Below are positions 47,512-59,936 of a DNA stretch of 64,000 bases, one piece after another. The notes under the pieces are model-generated. The model worked only from the letters and a program-made list of their open reading frames with translations. It did not search any database and was not told where the DNA came from. How positions within the stretch are numbered: the stretch's first letter is position 1; the number at the start of each line of letters is the position of its first letter. The stretch spans positions 1,251,960-1,315,959 of the forward strand of contig KN832558.1 in NCBI GenBank assembly GCA_000827205.1, written 5' to 3'. Position numbers and translations under genes: made by a program. The stretch comes from Plicaturopsis crispa FD-325 SS-3 (lineage: Eukaryota > Basidiomycota > Agaricomycetes > Amylocorticiales > Amylocorticiaceae).

Positions 47512-49480
47512 GGCAGTGCGGGGCGCGGTTGTATATCTGAATCAAATGTGTGTGGGTGCAGGCCGCATTCTTATAGCGCAATTCCTCTAGGCGGATGATA
47601 GATATGTCGAAGCAAATGGGGTTCACCAGCTCCGTCCTTCGTTCTGAGATTCAAGGACTACGAAGGCGTGTCTACATGTCAGAAACTAGACGCGTCGAGA
47701 AGGGCATCATAACAGGAGACTGGCTGACCGTGTATGGAAGCGCTTGGAGCAGTATTACGGTAGACCGGAGGATTTCGTGGGTACTCTAGTATAGCGGAAA
47801 AGGATGCCACAAAGACCCGAGAGAGACAGAGGGGACCGTTGAAGAACAGGTGAAGGAGATGAAAAAAGCAGAAGAGAAAGCTGGGGCCCGAGACATAAGT
47901 AGCAGCCTTGGCAAGCGAGCAATTAATTCCAGATCTACGCGGCGGGCGGAGCTTCAATTCTACTCCGTGGCGGTCTCCGAGACGAAGTCCGAGTTGCGCA
48001 CGGCGATGTTCATCGTTATCTTGGTCTACGACTTCGTTGGGCTTTCGCTGCACTTGCGCACTGGGATAGGGCGCTCGCAGGCTCGCATCACACGCTCGTC
48101 TGTGTATGGTCCACTGAACACGACCGAGCTGCAACGGTGTCTATATGCACCGGGGCCGCCGGGGTACAAACCTCAACAATATGTCCACAGTATGTCCATC
48201 GTACATAACATTGTTGATCGCCGCTGTACTCTCTACCCATAGGCAAAAAATGCAGCCCATATGTCATCGCTTCTGCTTGTGCCATCGCTGCTCCAAGGAA
48301 AAAAACGGAGCATTCTCTCGTTTGTCTACCATACCTGCCGACGTTGACGCCTGTGTGATATAACGGCCAACGTACGATATGATTTGCTCGTGTGATCCGT
48401 AACACGGCCACGGATTGGCCGCAGAGGCAGTATCTTCGGTGCGTACCATCGTACCCGTGGGATATCTAATTCCGACTTTATACCGCACTACTTATATCTA
48501 CTCGTGTAGCCTAGATAAAAAGGAATCACATAGGCTATACTTCTTTAGATGGGAATCTATTAGCACCCAAAGGTCCACCATTCCTTTGACTACGGTATGA
48601 GCTACTGCCTTGCCGTATAGGTTCCACTAGCTGATGGACACGATAGGCTCATCGCGCCACAGTTCAAGGCCATAGCGGATACACATAGATACGAACGCCG
48701 CTGCAAGCGTTAATCAATCATGCCACGCGTAGAGTCATAGACGCCATGACGAATCCCGTAACTTTCGAGAACGGCTAACCACCGCCATGAAAGGTAGAAA
48801 ACTAGGTCTAGTGCGCTGTTCTACTTCCTACTCGCAACAAGACAACGGCGGCTAGTACAATCACATCCCGCAGGGCCGGGCTCCGATGCATACAATGCTT
48901 TAGTTCGTGGGGCTCAACATCACAAAGAGCTAGATATACGCATCACCCCACTCGTTTCAAGTCTCTTCAAGTTCCCCCAACTTGAACCACACGGCCGTCC
49001 CAGATATTTACCTTGATAGTTCCGATACTAATAGCATCGTGTAGCTTACAGTCCGTGCAATAAAAAGACCTATTTTGCGAGACTTGTAGTGACCACCCTG
49101 AACTGCAAAAGCGAAGGTGTTTCAAGATAAATTCCCTGGGAGACAAGCCAGATTCATGGGGAGACTTGGAGACCAATATCTTATCAGTGCTGCGCCCAAT
49201 CCACGCGCTCTAAGCCCCTGAGTCTCTTAGCCAATCATACAAACAAGCGTAAACTGGAATTACGCTGACTCGGGAAATTAGCGCGAGGAGTCTGTAGCAC
49301 GAACGACCTGCTCCTCTCTACCTTCCACAATACTCGCAAGTCCATCCGTCCATCTGTAGACGATACAAGACGTCGTTTATATACCTGCTTCGCCGGTTTC
49401 CCAGGTCTCGCATCAACACACAGTTTTACAGGCCGCGTACACTCCGTCCAAGGCTTTTTCAGCGCATTTTTATCGACGCA
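47512..49480. other. Long intergenic region upstream of the PP2C gene
   Basis: About 2 kb. Opposing frames near 47679-48242 overlap each other on both strands, and neither carries a motif. A minus-strand frame at 48967-49176 contains SFYCTDCKLHDAISIG, which is too short to name. Nothing is called. Confidence 0.35.
49378..49383 (+). promoter_or_regulatory. TATA box of the PP2C gene
   Basis: TATATA about 100 bases before ATG 49481, a good distance for a fungal core promoter. Confidence 0.4.
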
Positions 49481-51646
49481 ATGGTCCGCCTGGCATACTT
49501 TTATCTGTGTACAGATTTTAACGCTCGTACCTCATCTAGGGTCAAACACTCTCGTCTCCTGGTCAGTATCCAAATCGATGCAGCCATGCTTCGCTTTTTT
49601 TCGCGGCAAGAGTTAAATTTTGACCAATCCTGTGTATGCAGCCACGGACAAGCACTCCACGTCTGGGGGTAATAAGCGGTTTCTCTATGCAGTATCGGAG
49701 ATGCAAGGATGGCGTATCAGTGAGTGCTGCCTTTTGACTACTCTGGCCCGCTTGAGAGGAAAGGTGAATAGCCTCACCGCTTGTATTTCCTTGGCGGGTC
49801 AAAGCACCGCTCGGTCTTGGTCTTACCGTTATATTATTTTTTCAGCCATGGAGGATGCGCACGCAACAGTTTTAGACCTCGACGGCAGCCCGGATGACTC
49901 CAACACATTTTTTGCGGTATACGATGGCCATGGTGGTATGTGTCATGCTGAAACATCACCGCATCAGTCACCATCTCATGCTCTGTGAAGGCGGAACGGT
50001 CGCAAAATTTGCAGGCCAAAACGTCCACAAGCGGTTAGTATCCGAAGAGGCATATAGGGAACAGCAGTATGAGCAAGCTATGAAGCGGGCGTTTCTGGGA
50101 ACCGATGAAGATCTACTCGCAGGTGAGTTTTTATATCGTATGCTCGTAATCCCATCTAATCAGGTCTATTCGACTAGATCCCGCATGTGCACGAGATCCC
50201 TCGGGCTGTACAGCTGTAGCCGCTCTCATTACACAGGACGGCAAAGTATATGTTGTACGTGCCTTGCATCTACGACAATCACGCCGTCCTAAATCCTCCA
50301 CAGGCAAATGCGGGTGACTCAAGATCTGTACTAAGTGTGCAAGGCAAGGTCAAGCCTCTTAGTTTTGACCACAAGCCGTCAAATGAGAGTGAGTAAAACC
50401 GCAGTCACCGTCCTTATCATCCCCCGCCTTTTTACTGATGTCTCGTGCACAGCGGAGAAAACTCGAATTACAAACGCCGGTGGATATATCGAATACGGTC
50501 GCGTCAACGGTAAGCTTTCGCGCAAGCACGCGCGTATTCACGGCCATACTGACGATGGCATAGGGAACCTCGCTCTTTCTCGGGCCCTCGGCGATTTCGA
50601 GTTCAAGAAGAACTATGCCATGATTCCGGAACAGCAGGTTATCACTGCCGATCCTGACGTCACTGTCCATCAATTGACGGACGAAGACGAATTTCTTGTC
50701 ATTGCTTGCGACGGTAAGTTATTCCGGAAACCTCACGTCTATTAAATTCTCACAAGTATTTCTCACAGGTATCTGGGACTGTTTGACTTCGCAGCAAGTT
50801 GTCGACTTCGTCCGCCGCCAAGTCGCGCAAGGGAAAGAGCTCACAGAAATCGGCGAGATGATGTGTGAACATTGTCTTGCCCCCGACACGTCCTCTGGTG
50901 CCGGCATCGGCTGCGACAACATGACCGTCATGATCGTTGCGCTTCTTAACGGCCGGACAAAAGAGGAGTGGTATAGCTGGATCGCCGATCGCGTAAAACA
51001 GCAATACGGCTACCCGACACCCGCAGAGCCTCCCCAGATCTATCTCCAGAGCAGGTTGATGGCATTCAGGGCACGGCGGGAGGTGCAGCAAAGGCAACGA
51101 GAAAGCCGTGACGACGACAATGGTGGTGGTGGACTATTAGGCGGTTCGAGTGGTTTTGGAGGGTTTGCGCGGGTACTGGGGAGCACAGGGGGCATCTCTT
51201 TCCAACCCGGGTCTGGCATCATGAGCGACACCGGCGCCCTGATGTTCGGTAACGACGACAGCGACGATGACAGTGGCGAAGAGGACCTCGACGTCGATGA
51301 CGACGACGGCCGAGGCTCGAGTACCGCGCGTTCGTTCTTCAGCGAAACTCTTGGTTTGGGCCGTCCTGAATCGCCCGATCCGACAAAGTCCCTCAAAGCG
51401 AAACTGGATGAGTTCGAGAAGGACATCAATAACGATGAGGACGAAGAGTCGCAGATGGAGGCAATCGAAGAGGTTGACCTCCAAACTGCGCCGGTACTTG
51501 ACGACCTCAAACCTCCGCCACCGACGCTCAATGGCGCCTCCGCGCCAGTAGAGCAGCTGAAGTCACAACCCGCGGGGGATGCTCCTAGTCCGGCTGTGCA
51601 GGCGGAAGGTCTCCTCGACAAGAGCGAAGACCCGACGAAGGCGTAG
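49481..51646 (+). CDS. Protein phosphatase 2C (Ptc2/Ptc3 type)
   Basis: A metal-dependent Ser/Thr phosphatase that in yeasts dampens stress MAP-kinase and checkpoint signalling. The start codon stands alone: intron 49484-49539 directly follows ATG. Exon 2 (49540-49561) and exon 3 then give [20 protein letters not shown], the expected Ptc2 start with a possible N-myristoylation Gly. The catalytic core has [50 protein letters not shown] with [49 protein letters not shown] and [12 protein letters not shown]. All metal-binding Asp residues (ED, DGHGG, DG, DN) are present. An acidic, Gly-rich 200-residue tail follows and may regulate or localise the enzyme. About eight introns. Confidence 0.92.
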
Positions 51647-52050
51647 ACGCGCCGTTCATCCCCCCACGTTCCCCCGATGTGAATAAGTAAATCCCCCCGT
51701 CCCCTACCTCCTTGATCGCGCGGTTTACATGTACGTGTCAGGTTCAGCTTATTATTTATTAGGGTCTGTACACTCATCGCGTGTAGCACAATAGCCGGCC
51801 TGCTCAGTACACACATACAGCAACATCCATTGACGGTCCATGTTATCCTCTTCCTCGTCTTGTCTCGTTAACTTTGTTCACGAACTTCCGCCATGCACCT
51901 TGCCGTATCATGTATGCTCGCTCGCAGGTTTTCACCTTTACTGTATACCTTACCAGTTCCGTTACGTCTCTCTTGGGCAATGCGATAAAATTTCTCTCCT
52001 ACAGATTGATTGGCAGCTACCGATACAAAAAACGCAGACCATCTCTAAAG
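51647..52050. other. Convergent 3' intergenic region
   Basis: 404 bp between the convergent PP2C and NUDCD1-like genes. A/T-rich 3'-end sequence; no gene is seen. Confidence 0.4.
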
Positions 52051-53988
52051 TTACAGCGCATCGCGGATAATGATCAGCTCGCCCTCAGTCAGGCAGAGCA
52101 AAACTACCTGCCCTTGCGGCGTCTTCAGTCCACCAACACCCAGGAGCGACCCAGCGGGACCGTCTCCTACTTTCAGGATTGCCTGCTTCGCCCACATCGC
52201 CCCCTTGTCCGCTGCCCGATAAATGTACACGTTCCCTCCGCGGTACCGCAGGCCGTTCTCAAACGCGAGCACCGCCCGAGACGAGACATGGTGCGTGAAG
52301 CGCGTATCCTGCTTGGAGGCGAGCACAAATGCGAGCGCGGAGAACGTCGAGTCGTGCACCCAGGAGGGGTGTTGTTCTGGGCCGGAAGCCGGAGTCAGCG
52401 AAAACACAGTGCCGTCAAGGCTGGTCTTGACGATAAGCGAGGGCTGAGGCTCGACGACGCCTGGTAAAGGGGTAGACAGCAGCTCGAACGGTGCATCGTC
52501 TATGCCGGACGATGCCCACGGCGGAGAGGATCCGTCGTCGGCAATCCATGTCACTGATACCGATCGACCAACCGACGCGTCCACCTCGTCGTCAAGCTCG
52601 CCCTCAGCGAGGCTGGGTGCGCCCCTGCCGAGCCCAAGGCCGCTCGCATCCTCCCCGCTCGTGAATTTCTCCAGCGCCTCGCGGACCTTCCAGAGCTCAG
52701 ACGGATCGAGCGTCTCCGGAACCTCGACATCCTCGGAGCTAGCCTCGGGCGTGCCGACAGAGGCGAACACGTGCATCCACTTCGTATCTTCGTGCTGCTT
52801 GTCGAGATGCAGGGTGAGGATGCCGTATGCGTGCTCTGCCTCGCGGTCCCACGTCCAGAAACTCGTCGGCGTGGATATCCCGTCCCAGAATTTCTTGAGC
52901 GAGTAGTGCGGCCGCGGTATACCTGGAGGTATATCGCCGTCCACGTGCAGTGTCAAAGCGCTCGATGTGAGGTGTACTTTGATGTTCGATTTTAGCGTCG
53001 TTGCTGGTAAGAGGAACGCAACGGTGACGGAGTCAGACGATTGCGTCCACGAATAGGGCGGAGGCGCTGTTGGTTGCGTGTCTAGGTTTTCGTCCTTCCG
53101 GGGAATGGGAGCTATCTCGTCGGCAGATGGCTCGTAGCCTAGACGCGGCGCATCTCCGATGTTTCGGTAGATAGACGCGCCTAGAAAAAGAAATGCTTTG
53201 CGGGAGGAGTCGTAAGTGCACGATACTGGAACGTTTTCGCCGCGGCGGTGCCAGAGAACATGTAATGATTTCGGCTCATCGACGGGAGACAGCGGTACAG
53301 CGACCGCATAGACATCGAATTCGATCGACGTGGGCTTTCTGCTTGTTGAAGGCTTGGGCTCCTCGGAGTAGTGCCGGGATGAGAGGATGACAGTAGCGAT
53401 TCCCGGGGAAGATTCCACCGCTATATGAACGCGAAATGGCGTTGATAGTGGTACATCTCCACTACTAGATAGCTCCTGGGTTCCGACAATTTCGCCTCGT
53501 CCTGCGTCTGGGATATGGAGGAGATACAAAGTGCCGTATCCATCCCCTACAAACGCAAACTGCGTGGTATGAAAGACCGCTGAAGGATATTCGCGATGAG
53601 GAGTGTCGACTGAAGGACTTTGGAATGGTTTGGGTAGCTCATACACGACTCGAAAAGAAGGCAGCAGTGTCTCCTACTTGAAGCCGGCCAGAATTGAGTA
53701 AAAGAGGTATGGCAGGGATGGGCGGTGACTTACAAGGTCGATGTCAATGACAACCACGTTCAACTCTGCATCTATGTAGAGAGCACGGCCATTCTCCGAG
53801 ACCGCGAGGTGGTTATGCGTAATGCGACTCTGCACTTCCTCGAAAGTGAGCGGAGACTTTCCAGAGACTGTTGCCTGCGTGGGCTTGTTCTGGAGATCAT
53901 AACGAGAAGTAACATCCTCTTGATGTATAGGATCTAGTTTATAGCCCTCGAATTTTGGATTCAACAAGGAGCGATTTGGCTTGAACAT
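52051..53988 (-). CDS. NudC-domain-containing protein 1-like (NUDCD1/CML66)
   Basis: Two exons (53988-53734 and 53673-52051, intron of 60 nt) give 625 residues. Beta-propeller-like halves flank a CS/p23-type domain at about residues 290-390. That domain reads PYSWTQSSDSVTVAFLLPAT, TLKSNIKVHLTSSALTLHVD, and later the FWTWDREAEHAYGILTLHLD region. This order (N-terminal propeller half, CS domain, C-terminal half ending GELIIIRDAL) is that of human NUDCD1, an Hsp90 co-chaperone-like factor that clients COPI components. The start is ATG 53988 (MFKPNRSLLNPKFEGYKLDP). No signal peptide or membrane segment. Confidence 0.85.
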
Positions 53989-54606
53989 CGTGGTCAAACG
54001 TTGAAAGATGACGCCGATGAAATCGTCTTCCCGCCGGCGATCAATCGATCATGGCCAGAGTCAGTCCAACTCACATCCAATCCTAGGAATCGACAAGTAT
54101 GTGAGTTACGGGGCCTGTGCCAATTTTATTAGTACTAATCGCGCATCATACCAGGGTGCACTCCGAGGTATACGAAGGGCAAGGAAAGCCTGTATGCCAG
54201 ACTCGAAAATATATACAGTAATACACTGTAATACACCGCGCGTTCCGGCACCGTAAAACAAGCATGGACAGTACTGCGCGAGCTGCCAGCCTGAGTGCGG
54301 AACACCGAGTGGGTCTACCTGTCGTCCACAGTTCATGAGTGGGTCGCTGCCTGCAGCCTGCGGGGCCGGTGTGGGGCAGCAAGGAATCCCGTGTGGGTCG
54401 CTGCCGTTTTCCGCTCGCCGACCAGCTTTAAGTTCACTCTGGTCACGTTGAGCCCCTGCTCTCCCTGCCATGGACGCGTTGCTGCTCGGCGGTTGCGCGA
54501 TCCGCGTTCCCCTTCCTATAAAACCGCTGCTGGAACGCGATCCCAGTCAAGCAACTAGAAACGCTATTTTCTCTTCACCAGCAAACATTTCAAGACTCAA
54601 TCGACA
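53989..54606. promoter_or_regulatory. Divergent promoter region, NUDCD1-like / aldo-keto reductase
   Basis: 618 bp between two divergent starts. A clear TATAAAA box serves the aldo-keto reductase side. Near 54260-54400 the string GTGGGTC recurs three times (near 54310, 54337 and 54395), possibly factor sites. Confidence 0.45.
54519..54525 (+). promoter_or_regulatory. TATA box of the aldo-keto reductase
   Basis: TATAAAA 82-88 bases upstream of ATG 54607. A canonical TATA box suggests inducible expression. Confidence 0.55.
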
Positions 54607-56149
54607 ATGGTCCAAACGACAACACTCGGCGGCACCGCGAAAGATGTAGTGGTCGCGAAAACAGGGGTACGTCGTTTCGCATCGTTTCGCGTGCCGTTAG
54701 ATATTGACCTCACGCCGCGCAGCTCGGTGTTATGAGCTTGACGTGCGTACTCCCGAGCGTTCCGTACGGAAAAGAAATTTAACCGATACCTTAGGTGGAC
54801 TCCCAACCCCGTCCCCGATGAACAAGCATTCGCCGCCATCAAAGCAGCAGTTGACGCGACGCCCGCTGGCGCGAAGCTGCTCCTGAACAGCGGTTCGTGT
54901 CCTCACTCGTCCACTGCGCGCGGCGCCCTTAACTTACGCGATTGGTCGGCTTAGGCGAGTTCTACGCCTTTGATTTGGGCACGGCGAACCTCGAGTTGCT
55001 AGCCAGGTTCTTTGACAAATATCCCGGATACGCAGAGCGCACTTTCCTCTCGGTCAAGGGCGGCATGAAACACAAGGAGCTACAAGCCGATGCATCGTGA
55101 GCACATTATCTGTGTCTACAGCATGTGCCCATCTTTACCTGCCGCAGTCCGGAGAACCTGCGTCGCAGCGTCGACGCTATCAACGCGGCGCTACGGGGAA
55201 CGAAGCGCCTCGATCTGTTCGAAAGTGCACGCGTCGACCCCAAGGTCCCGATAGAGGAGGCCGTCAAGACACTTTCCGCACTTATAAAAGAGGGCAAATT
55301 CGACCATATCGGTTTGTCCGAGTGCAAAGCAGAGACGGTCAAGCGCGCCCACGCCGTGCACCCCATCACGGCTGTCGAAATCGAAGTCAGTCCATCGTCC
55401 TACGAGGAAGAGACGAAGAAGGGTGCGTCCAGCCGATGCCACCGTCGCATTATTGCTTTTGACATCTGATATACTCCGTCTAGTCTTGGCCACTGCCGAG
55501 GAACTCGGGGTCGCTGTTGTAGCATATTCGTATGTCTACAAGCTTCCCATCGCTGGCGTACTTTGCTAAATGGTCTGTGCCAAAATCTAGACCGCTTGGA
55601 AGAGGGCTTCTGGCGGGAACAATCAAATCCACCAAAGATATCGGCGGTAAATATTCCAAACGGTTTTCTGCCTATGCCTGGTGCTGACTCGCGACACAGA
55701 GGGTGATTATCGCTCCCACTTCACGAGATTCAGGGATGAAGCGGTATGTATATGCTCACCCTATGCCTTAACGAGACTATATCCTAAACCTGACACCATC
55801 CAGATCCTCAAGCACAACCTCGGTCTCGTGGAGGCGCTAACCGCCGTCGCAGAGAAGAAGAAAGTCACGTCTTCTCAGCTTGCCCTTGCTTGGGTCTCTT
55901 CATTGGGCGCGCGCGTCATCCCAATTCCAGGATCATCGTATGTCCCACAATTACATGCCAATCACTGTTTGTTTCCTGACGATCCCGCCCCGCTGTAGCA
56001 AAGCTGCTCGGAACCTGGAGAATTTGACGGGTGGGGCCCTCGACTTGACCCCGGAGGAGAGGGCTGAGATCGACAAGATCGTGAACAGTTTCGAGGTCAA
56101 GGGCGACCGGTACGCTGGGGGTCCTGAGCAGAGCATGCTGTGGGGATGA
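54607..56149 (+). CDS. Aldo-keto reductase (pyridoxal-reductase-like)
   Basis: An NADPH-dependent TIM-barrel reductase. Nine or so exons join into MVQTTTLGGTAKDVVVAKTG, LGVMSLTWTPNPVPDEQAFA, LLLNSGEFYAFDLG (the active-site Tyr), TFLSVKGGMKHKELQADAS (the Lys), ENLRRSVDAINAALRGTKRL, DLFESARVDPKVPIEEAVKT, FDHIGLSECKAETVKRAHAV, AYSPLGRGLLAGTIKS, then VIPIPGSSKAARNLENLTGG. The late IPIPGSSK..RxxEN segment binds the NADPH phosphate. FESARVD occupies the site of the usual catalytic His strand, as in the fungal pyridoxal-reductase subgroup (fission yeast Plr1 type). The true substrate is not shown by the sequence. Several introns are only 50-70 nt. Confidence 0.88.
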
Positions 56150-56485
56150 GTGTGCGCGGACACGGTGAACACTGGGATAAATTGTTGTATTTGTGTCTGC
56201 TACATAAGACCTAGACTCCTTGTAACTTGGAGATTTTTCGTTGTATGATAATATTCTGTCAACGCATAAAACCTGCGAGCCGCCGGGCTCAGTACAAGTT
56301 CTGTACGAACTTGAATGACCGTCTCGTGATAGTCGGCGCCCCTTCGGCGCGTGGCTTCATTTGGAATCGCTCCGACTCCTCGCCTCTGACCACCACAGTC
56401 ACTACGTCTTGTAATAAACGCACGCTCTTTCATAGAGGCACGTCGAACGTCGCCACAACACTTCGACGTTTCTTTCCGGCGGTCT
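56150..56485. other. Intergenic region between two plus-strand genes
   Basis: 336 bp. An open frame runs through it into the next gene in another phase and has no ATG-headed motif; it is taken as non-coding. Confidence 0.35.
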
Positions 56486-59400
56486 ATGCGATCCTGCGAT
56501 TGTCACTCTTTCTTACCGTCCCAGAACTATGCGCCGTCGTCTCGCTCGCTCGCAAACACGTCCATCATCGTGAGTCCTCATTTGCAGCCGACAGCCGCCT
56601 TGAGATGAATGTATTTGAATGTCAGGGTATCTATGTCGCTTTGTGGATTGTAGCCGAAAGACATAGGCTTGACCAGACCGATGACTCTTGGCTGCCGTCC
56701 GACACACCTGTTCACCTGGCCGTGGTAGAGGCCATCAAGCTTGCGCTCTCGCTCTGCGTCTACGGATGGAAATATGCGAAGGAGCGCTCATCCGCGTACA
56801 ATGGACTCGCGCAGGACGACGACCTCGAGCAATTTCTGCCAATGAGGCCCTCCAGGTCGCCTTCCCCACTCAGTCCACGCGCACTCAGTCCACGAAGCTG
56901 GCCACCTCCTCGCCAAACGCTGCTGCTCTTTAGAAGCCCAGCCATCCCCGCGTTTGCTCTTGCCCTTCTCTATACATGTCGTAGCTTTCTGGTGCGTGCA
57001 GGCTCTGGTCATCGTTGTGTTTCCCGGCGACTCGCTCAGAGGCGTGCGTCCAGGTGGCAACAGCTGACGGCCTCGCCGATCTATACACCCTCCATATAAT
57101 GGAATCTATTACAGCTCTTCTCTCTCTAGTCTTTCTCCGTCTGTTCTTCTCTCGAACCTCTACTTCCCTGCAGTGGCATGCCGTATTGCTTCAGGTAGGA
57201 CTTCAATCACGCTGAGTTCTATATGTAGCTCATCCCGCGGACATCATCAGATTTGTGGATTGATCATCGTCAGAGTGCGGCCTTTTGTTTCTCATTGCAA
57301 GAAGAAGCTAAGATAAAACCCTACTTCCAGTCCACCCTCCTCACGGAATCAATACTGCAATCATCGCTGGTCCTCCTCGCATTTCTCGCATTCTTCACCT
57401 CCCTGACTTTCGTTCTCAACGATCATGTACGAGACAATCTTGCAAGCTTCGTCTCCTTTGCCGCTTACTCCGATCTGTTTTTTTAAAGGTGTACAAGATT
57501 CACGAAAACATCTCATTCAGCGCATTCAACATCATTCTCTTCTCATCTGGACTATTTATGCAGCTCTTCATACACTTCACCCAGCAAGACACCCACCCAT
57601 CAGGCTACCTCCGGGAGGACGCTTGGTCGTCACAGGATTTGATGCTACCTCTTTTGGAGGCGCTGCGAGATATCGCATCGCTTTCCGTGATCTACAGTTC
57701 GTCGCATGTCATTCCTGCTTATCCCAGCCACGTCTAAAGTATCTGTATAAATTCAGACATGAATGCCGCGCTCGAGGGTGTACTCCGCACGTGTGGGGCG
57801 GCAATTCTGCTCTTTAGAGCAGCAATGTCCGCACACTTTTTCTCCGCGGAGCAGTATGGAGGTTACTTCCTGGTTGTCCTTGCCACAGTGACCTTCATAT
57901 CATCGCATACGCCATTCTCCGGAGAAGATGTACATCCCAAGGCGAGCAACACGCTCTGTACATTATCAAAGCTCTTCTCGCTAATGAATCCTTGTAGTGG
58001 AATCGTCGGCGGGGAACTACAGCGACTCTAACTGTCGTTGCGCTCGCCCTCTACGCCCTATTCATACACGGTCCTCAGCACGCATACCTACCTACCATTC
58101 TCAATGACGCAACCCCACCGGCGAATGTCCACCCTCCGTCGATTGCGGAGATCCTCAAGCACACCGCTTGTCCGCGCAATCCGCTTCCGGGCGCTCAACC
58201 CTGGCCGCATCAGCGCGACGGCTCGAATGCCAGCGACACGTACCACGAATTCGACGATGTGCTGCTCATCGTGTTCTTCAGCCATGCGCGGTATGATGTT
58301 AATCTTGATTATTACCAAGAGGTGTATGCCCCGTTTTTCCCTAATGTGCGTTCTTCTCAGCCTTGGTGAGATGTACTTCGTGTCTGACGTAGTGCATTGC
58401 CGCTTATTCTCGTAGATGCTGTTCATTGGGCCTGGAAATCGGGAAGACTTGGGTTTTGAGCACTCTTACGATGTTCTCGTAGATTCCTACCAAGCCGACG
58501 AGGACCTGTCGGACCCCACGTTCTACAAGATGGCCGGCCGGGTACGTCACCTAAATCGTCCCAGCTGTGAACTCGTTGACCGCTGATTGTGATTACACCG
58601 TATACAGATGGCACATCACATGTTGTACACGGCGATGCAAGCGCACCCGTGTTACAAAGGCTACCTCTGGGCACCCTTCGACACCCTGCTCAACGTTCCA
58701 CGACTCCAGCTATTCGACCAGGACAAGTTCTGGTACCATTCACCCTGGGGCCAATTTGTCCTCAATCCCGCCACCAACAGGTCGGATCTCATGACGGAGC
58801 GTGCGTCTGAACGGCTTGATCCCCAGGCAGTCGAGCGCGGAGCCGCACCCAGCAAGAATTTCGAGTATAACCGAGACTTCTTCGTCAACGGACAGTCGGG
58901 GCGGCGGAATGGGTGGAACGCAACCGCGGGGGGTAGGAATATGACGGGGCACGCGCCTCCCGCGGCGGTCTCTCCAGATCCGTACGGTAATGTTACGGAA
59001 ACTTGGAAGGGCTGGGGACAGGATTGGTGGTGCGTACACCAGTTTCCCAGATTTTTCGACCGCTAAATACCGCTATCGCACTGTGTAAAGGTGGGGGTGA
59101 GTATATCCCATACCAGCGCGTGCCCTCGTTTCGCGGATATTGACAACTCAACAATCTTTCTGACAGAGACCCGCACGTCGGCCTCTCGGTATGCATGCCC
59201 GCCTTTAACCGCACTCCGCTGCACATGCGCACTCGCCTCGCGGCGATGACGAACGGCACTACGCGCTTGATCGGAGGGTCCGCCGATACGATGTACATCC
59301 CCGGGAAGCACCGCGATGACTTCCTGGATGTGCTGGGAACATTCCTTGCCACGGACTGTTTCCTGGAGATCGCGACTCCTACGGCATTGCACCTGGTTGC

Positions 59401-59700
59401 TCCGAGGGCCGAGGACATTCTATTTGTAGATCATGTAAGTACGCTCTCCGGAGCTTTGGACAGTATTTCCGGAGCTGACCGGGGTGTGTTGCGTAGTGGT
59501 GGATATGGACACCGCCTTTAAATGCGACGTTCGTGAGGGAGAAATGGGAGGAAGGGCTCGAGGTGGACACGTTCCATACGTTCCACTGGGGAGATAAGGG
59601 AGACGACGGTAAGTGGGCGGCGAACCCGGACAATATCAATGATGTGCGTTCACTGCTGGTGGAGAGTGCAGAGAGACAGGGAATAGATTGGGAGTGGTAA
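56486..59700 (+). CDS. Multi-pass nucleotide-sugar-transporter-like protein fused to a lumenal glycosyltransferase-like domain
   Basis: One long spliced frame joins two halves. The membrane half has GIYVALWIVAERHRLD, TPVHLAVVEAIKLALSLCVY, then a loop and IPAFALALLYTCRSFL. It continues with ADGLADLYTLHIMESITALL, LQWHAVLLQ, STLLTESILQSSLVLLAFLA, ENISFSAFNIILFSSGLFMQ and EQYGGYFLVVLATVTFISSH. Order and spacing resemble nucleotide-sugar transporters (SLC35A). At 58009 it joins in frame to a last membrane helix (TTATLTVVALALYALFIHG) and a 400-residue lumenal half. That half contains DDVLLIVFFSHARYDVNLDY, CYKGYLWAPFDTLLNVPRLQ, RLIGGSADTMYIPGKHRDDF and TDCFLEIATPTALHLVAPRA, ending RQGIDWEW, with several N-glycosylation sequons. 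A 6-nt exon (59091-59096) is needed. The first exon and 57600-57770 are unresolved. Confidence 0.6.
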
Positions 59701-59772
59701 ATGTGGGTACGCATTCTTTTACAAACGAAGTCAGTGTCTCATGCGTTTTCGCTTAGGCTTGAGTGGTTTCTT

Positions 59773-59799
59773 GAGGACTTTGAGGACTTTGAGGACTTT
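59773..59799 (+). repeat. Three 9-bp tandem repeats (GAGGACTTT)
   Basis: Three perfect copies in a row, starting 73 bases after the stop of the fusion gene, probably in its 3' untranslated region. Confidence 0.9.
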
Positions 59800-59936
59800 T
59801 CTTCCTAGACATACATTATACTGCGACACGCATTGTTCAGCTGGACGTCAATTCCTACATAACTTCCTTGGCCTGTTACACCGATAATACACATTTCCTC
59901 GAATTCCCCAGATTGAAACCACCTCTATTCGCACCT

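Noticed and set aside
47679-48242. Overlapping 130-150-codon frames on both strands
   Set aside because: They shadow each other, neither has a recognisable motif, and splice sites do not extend them.
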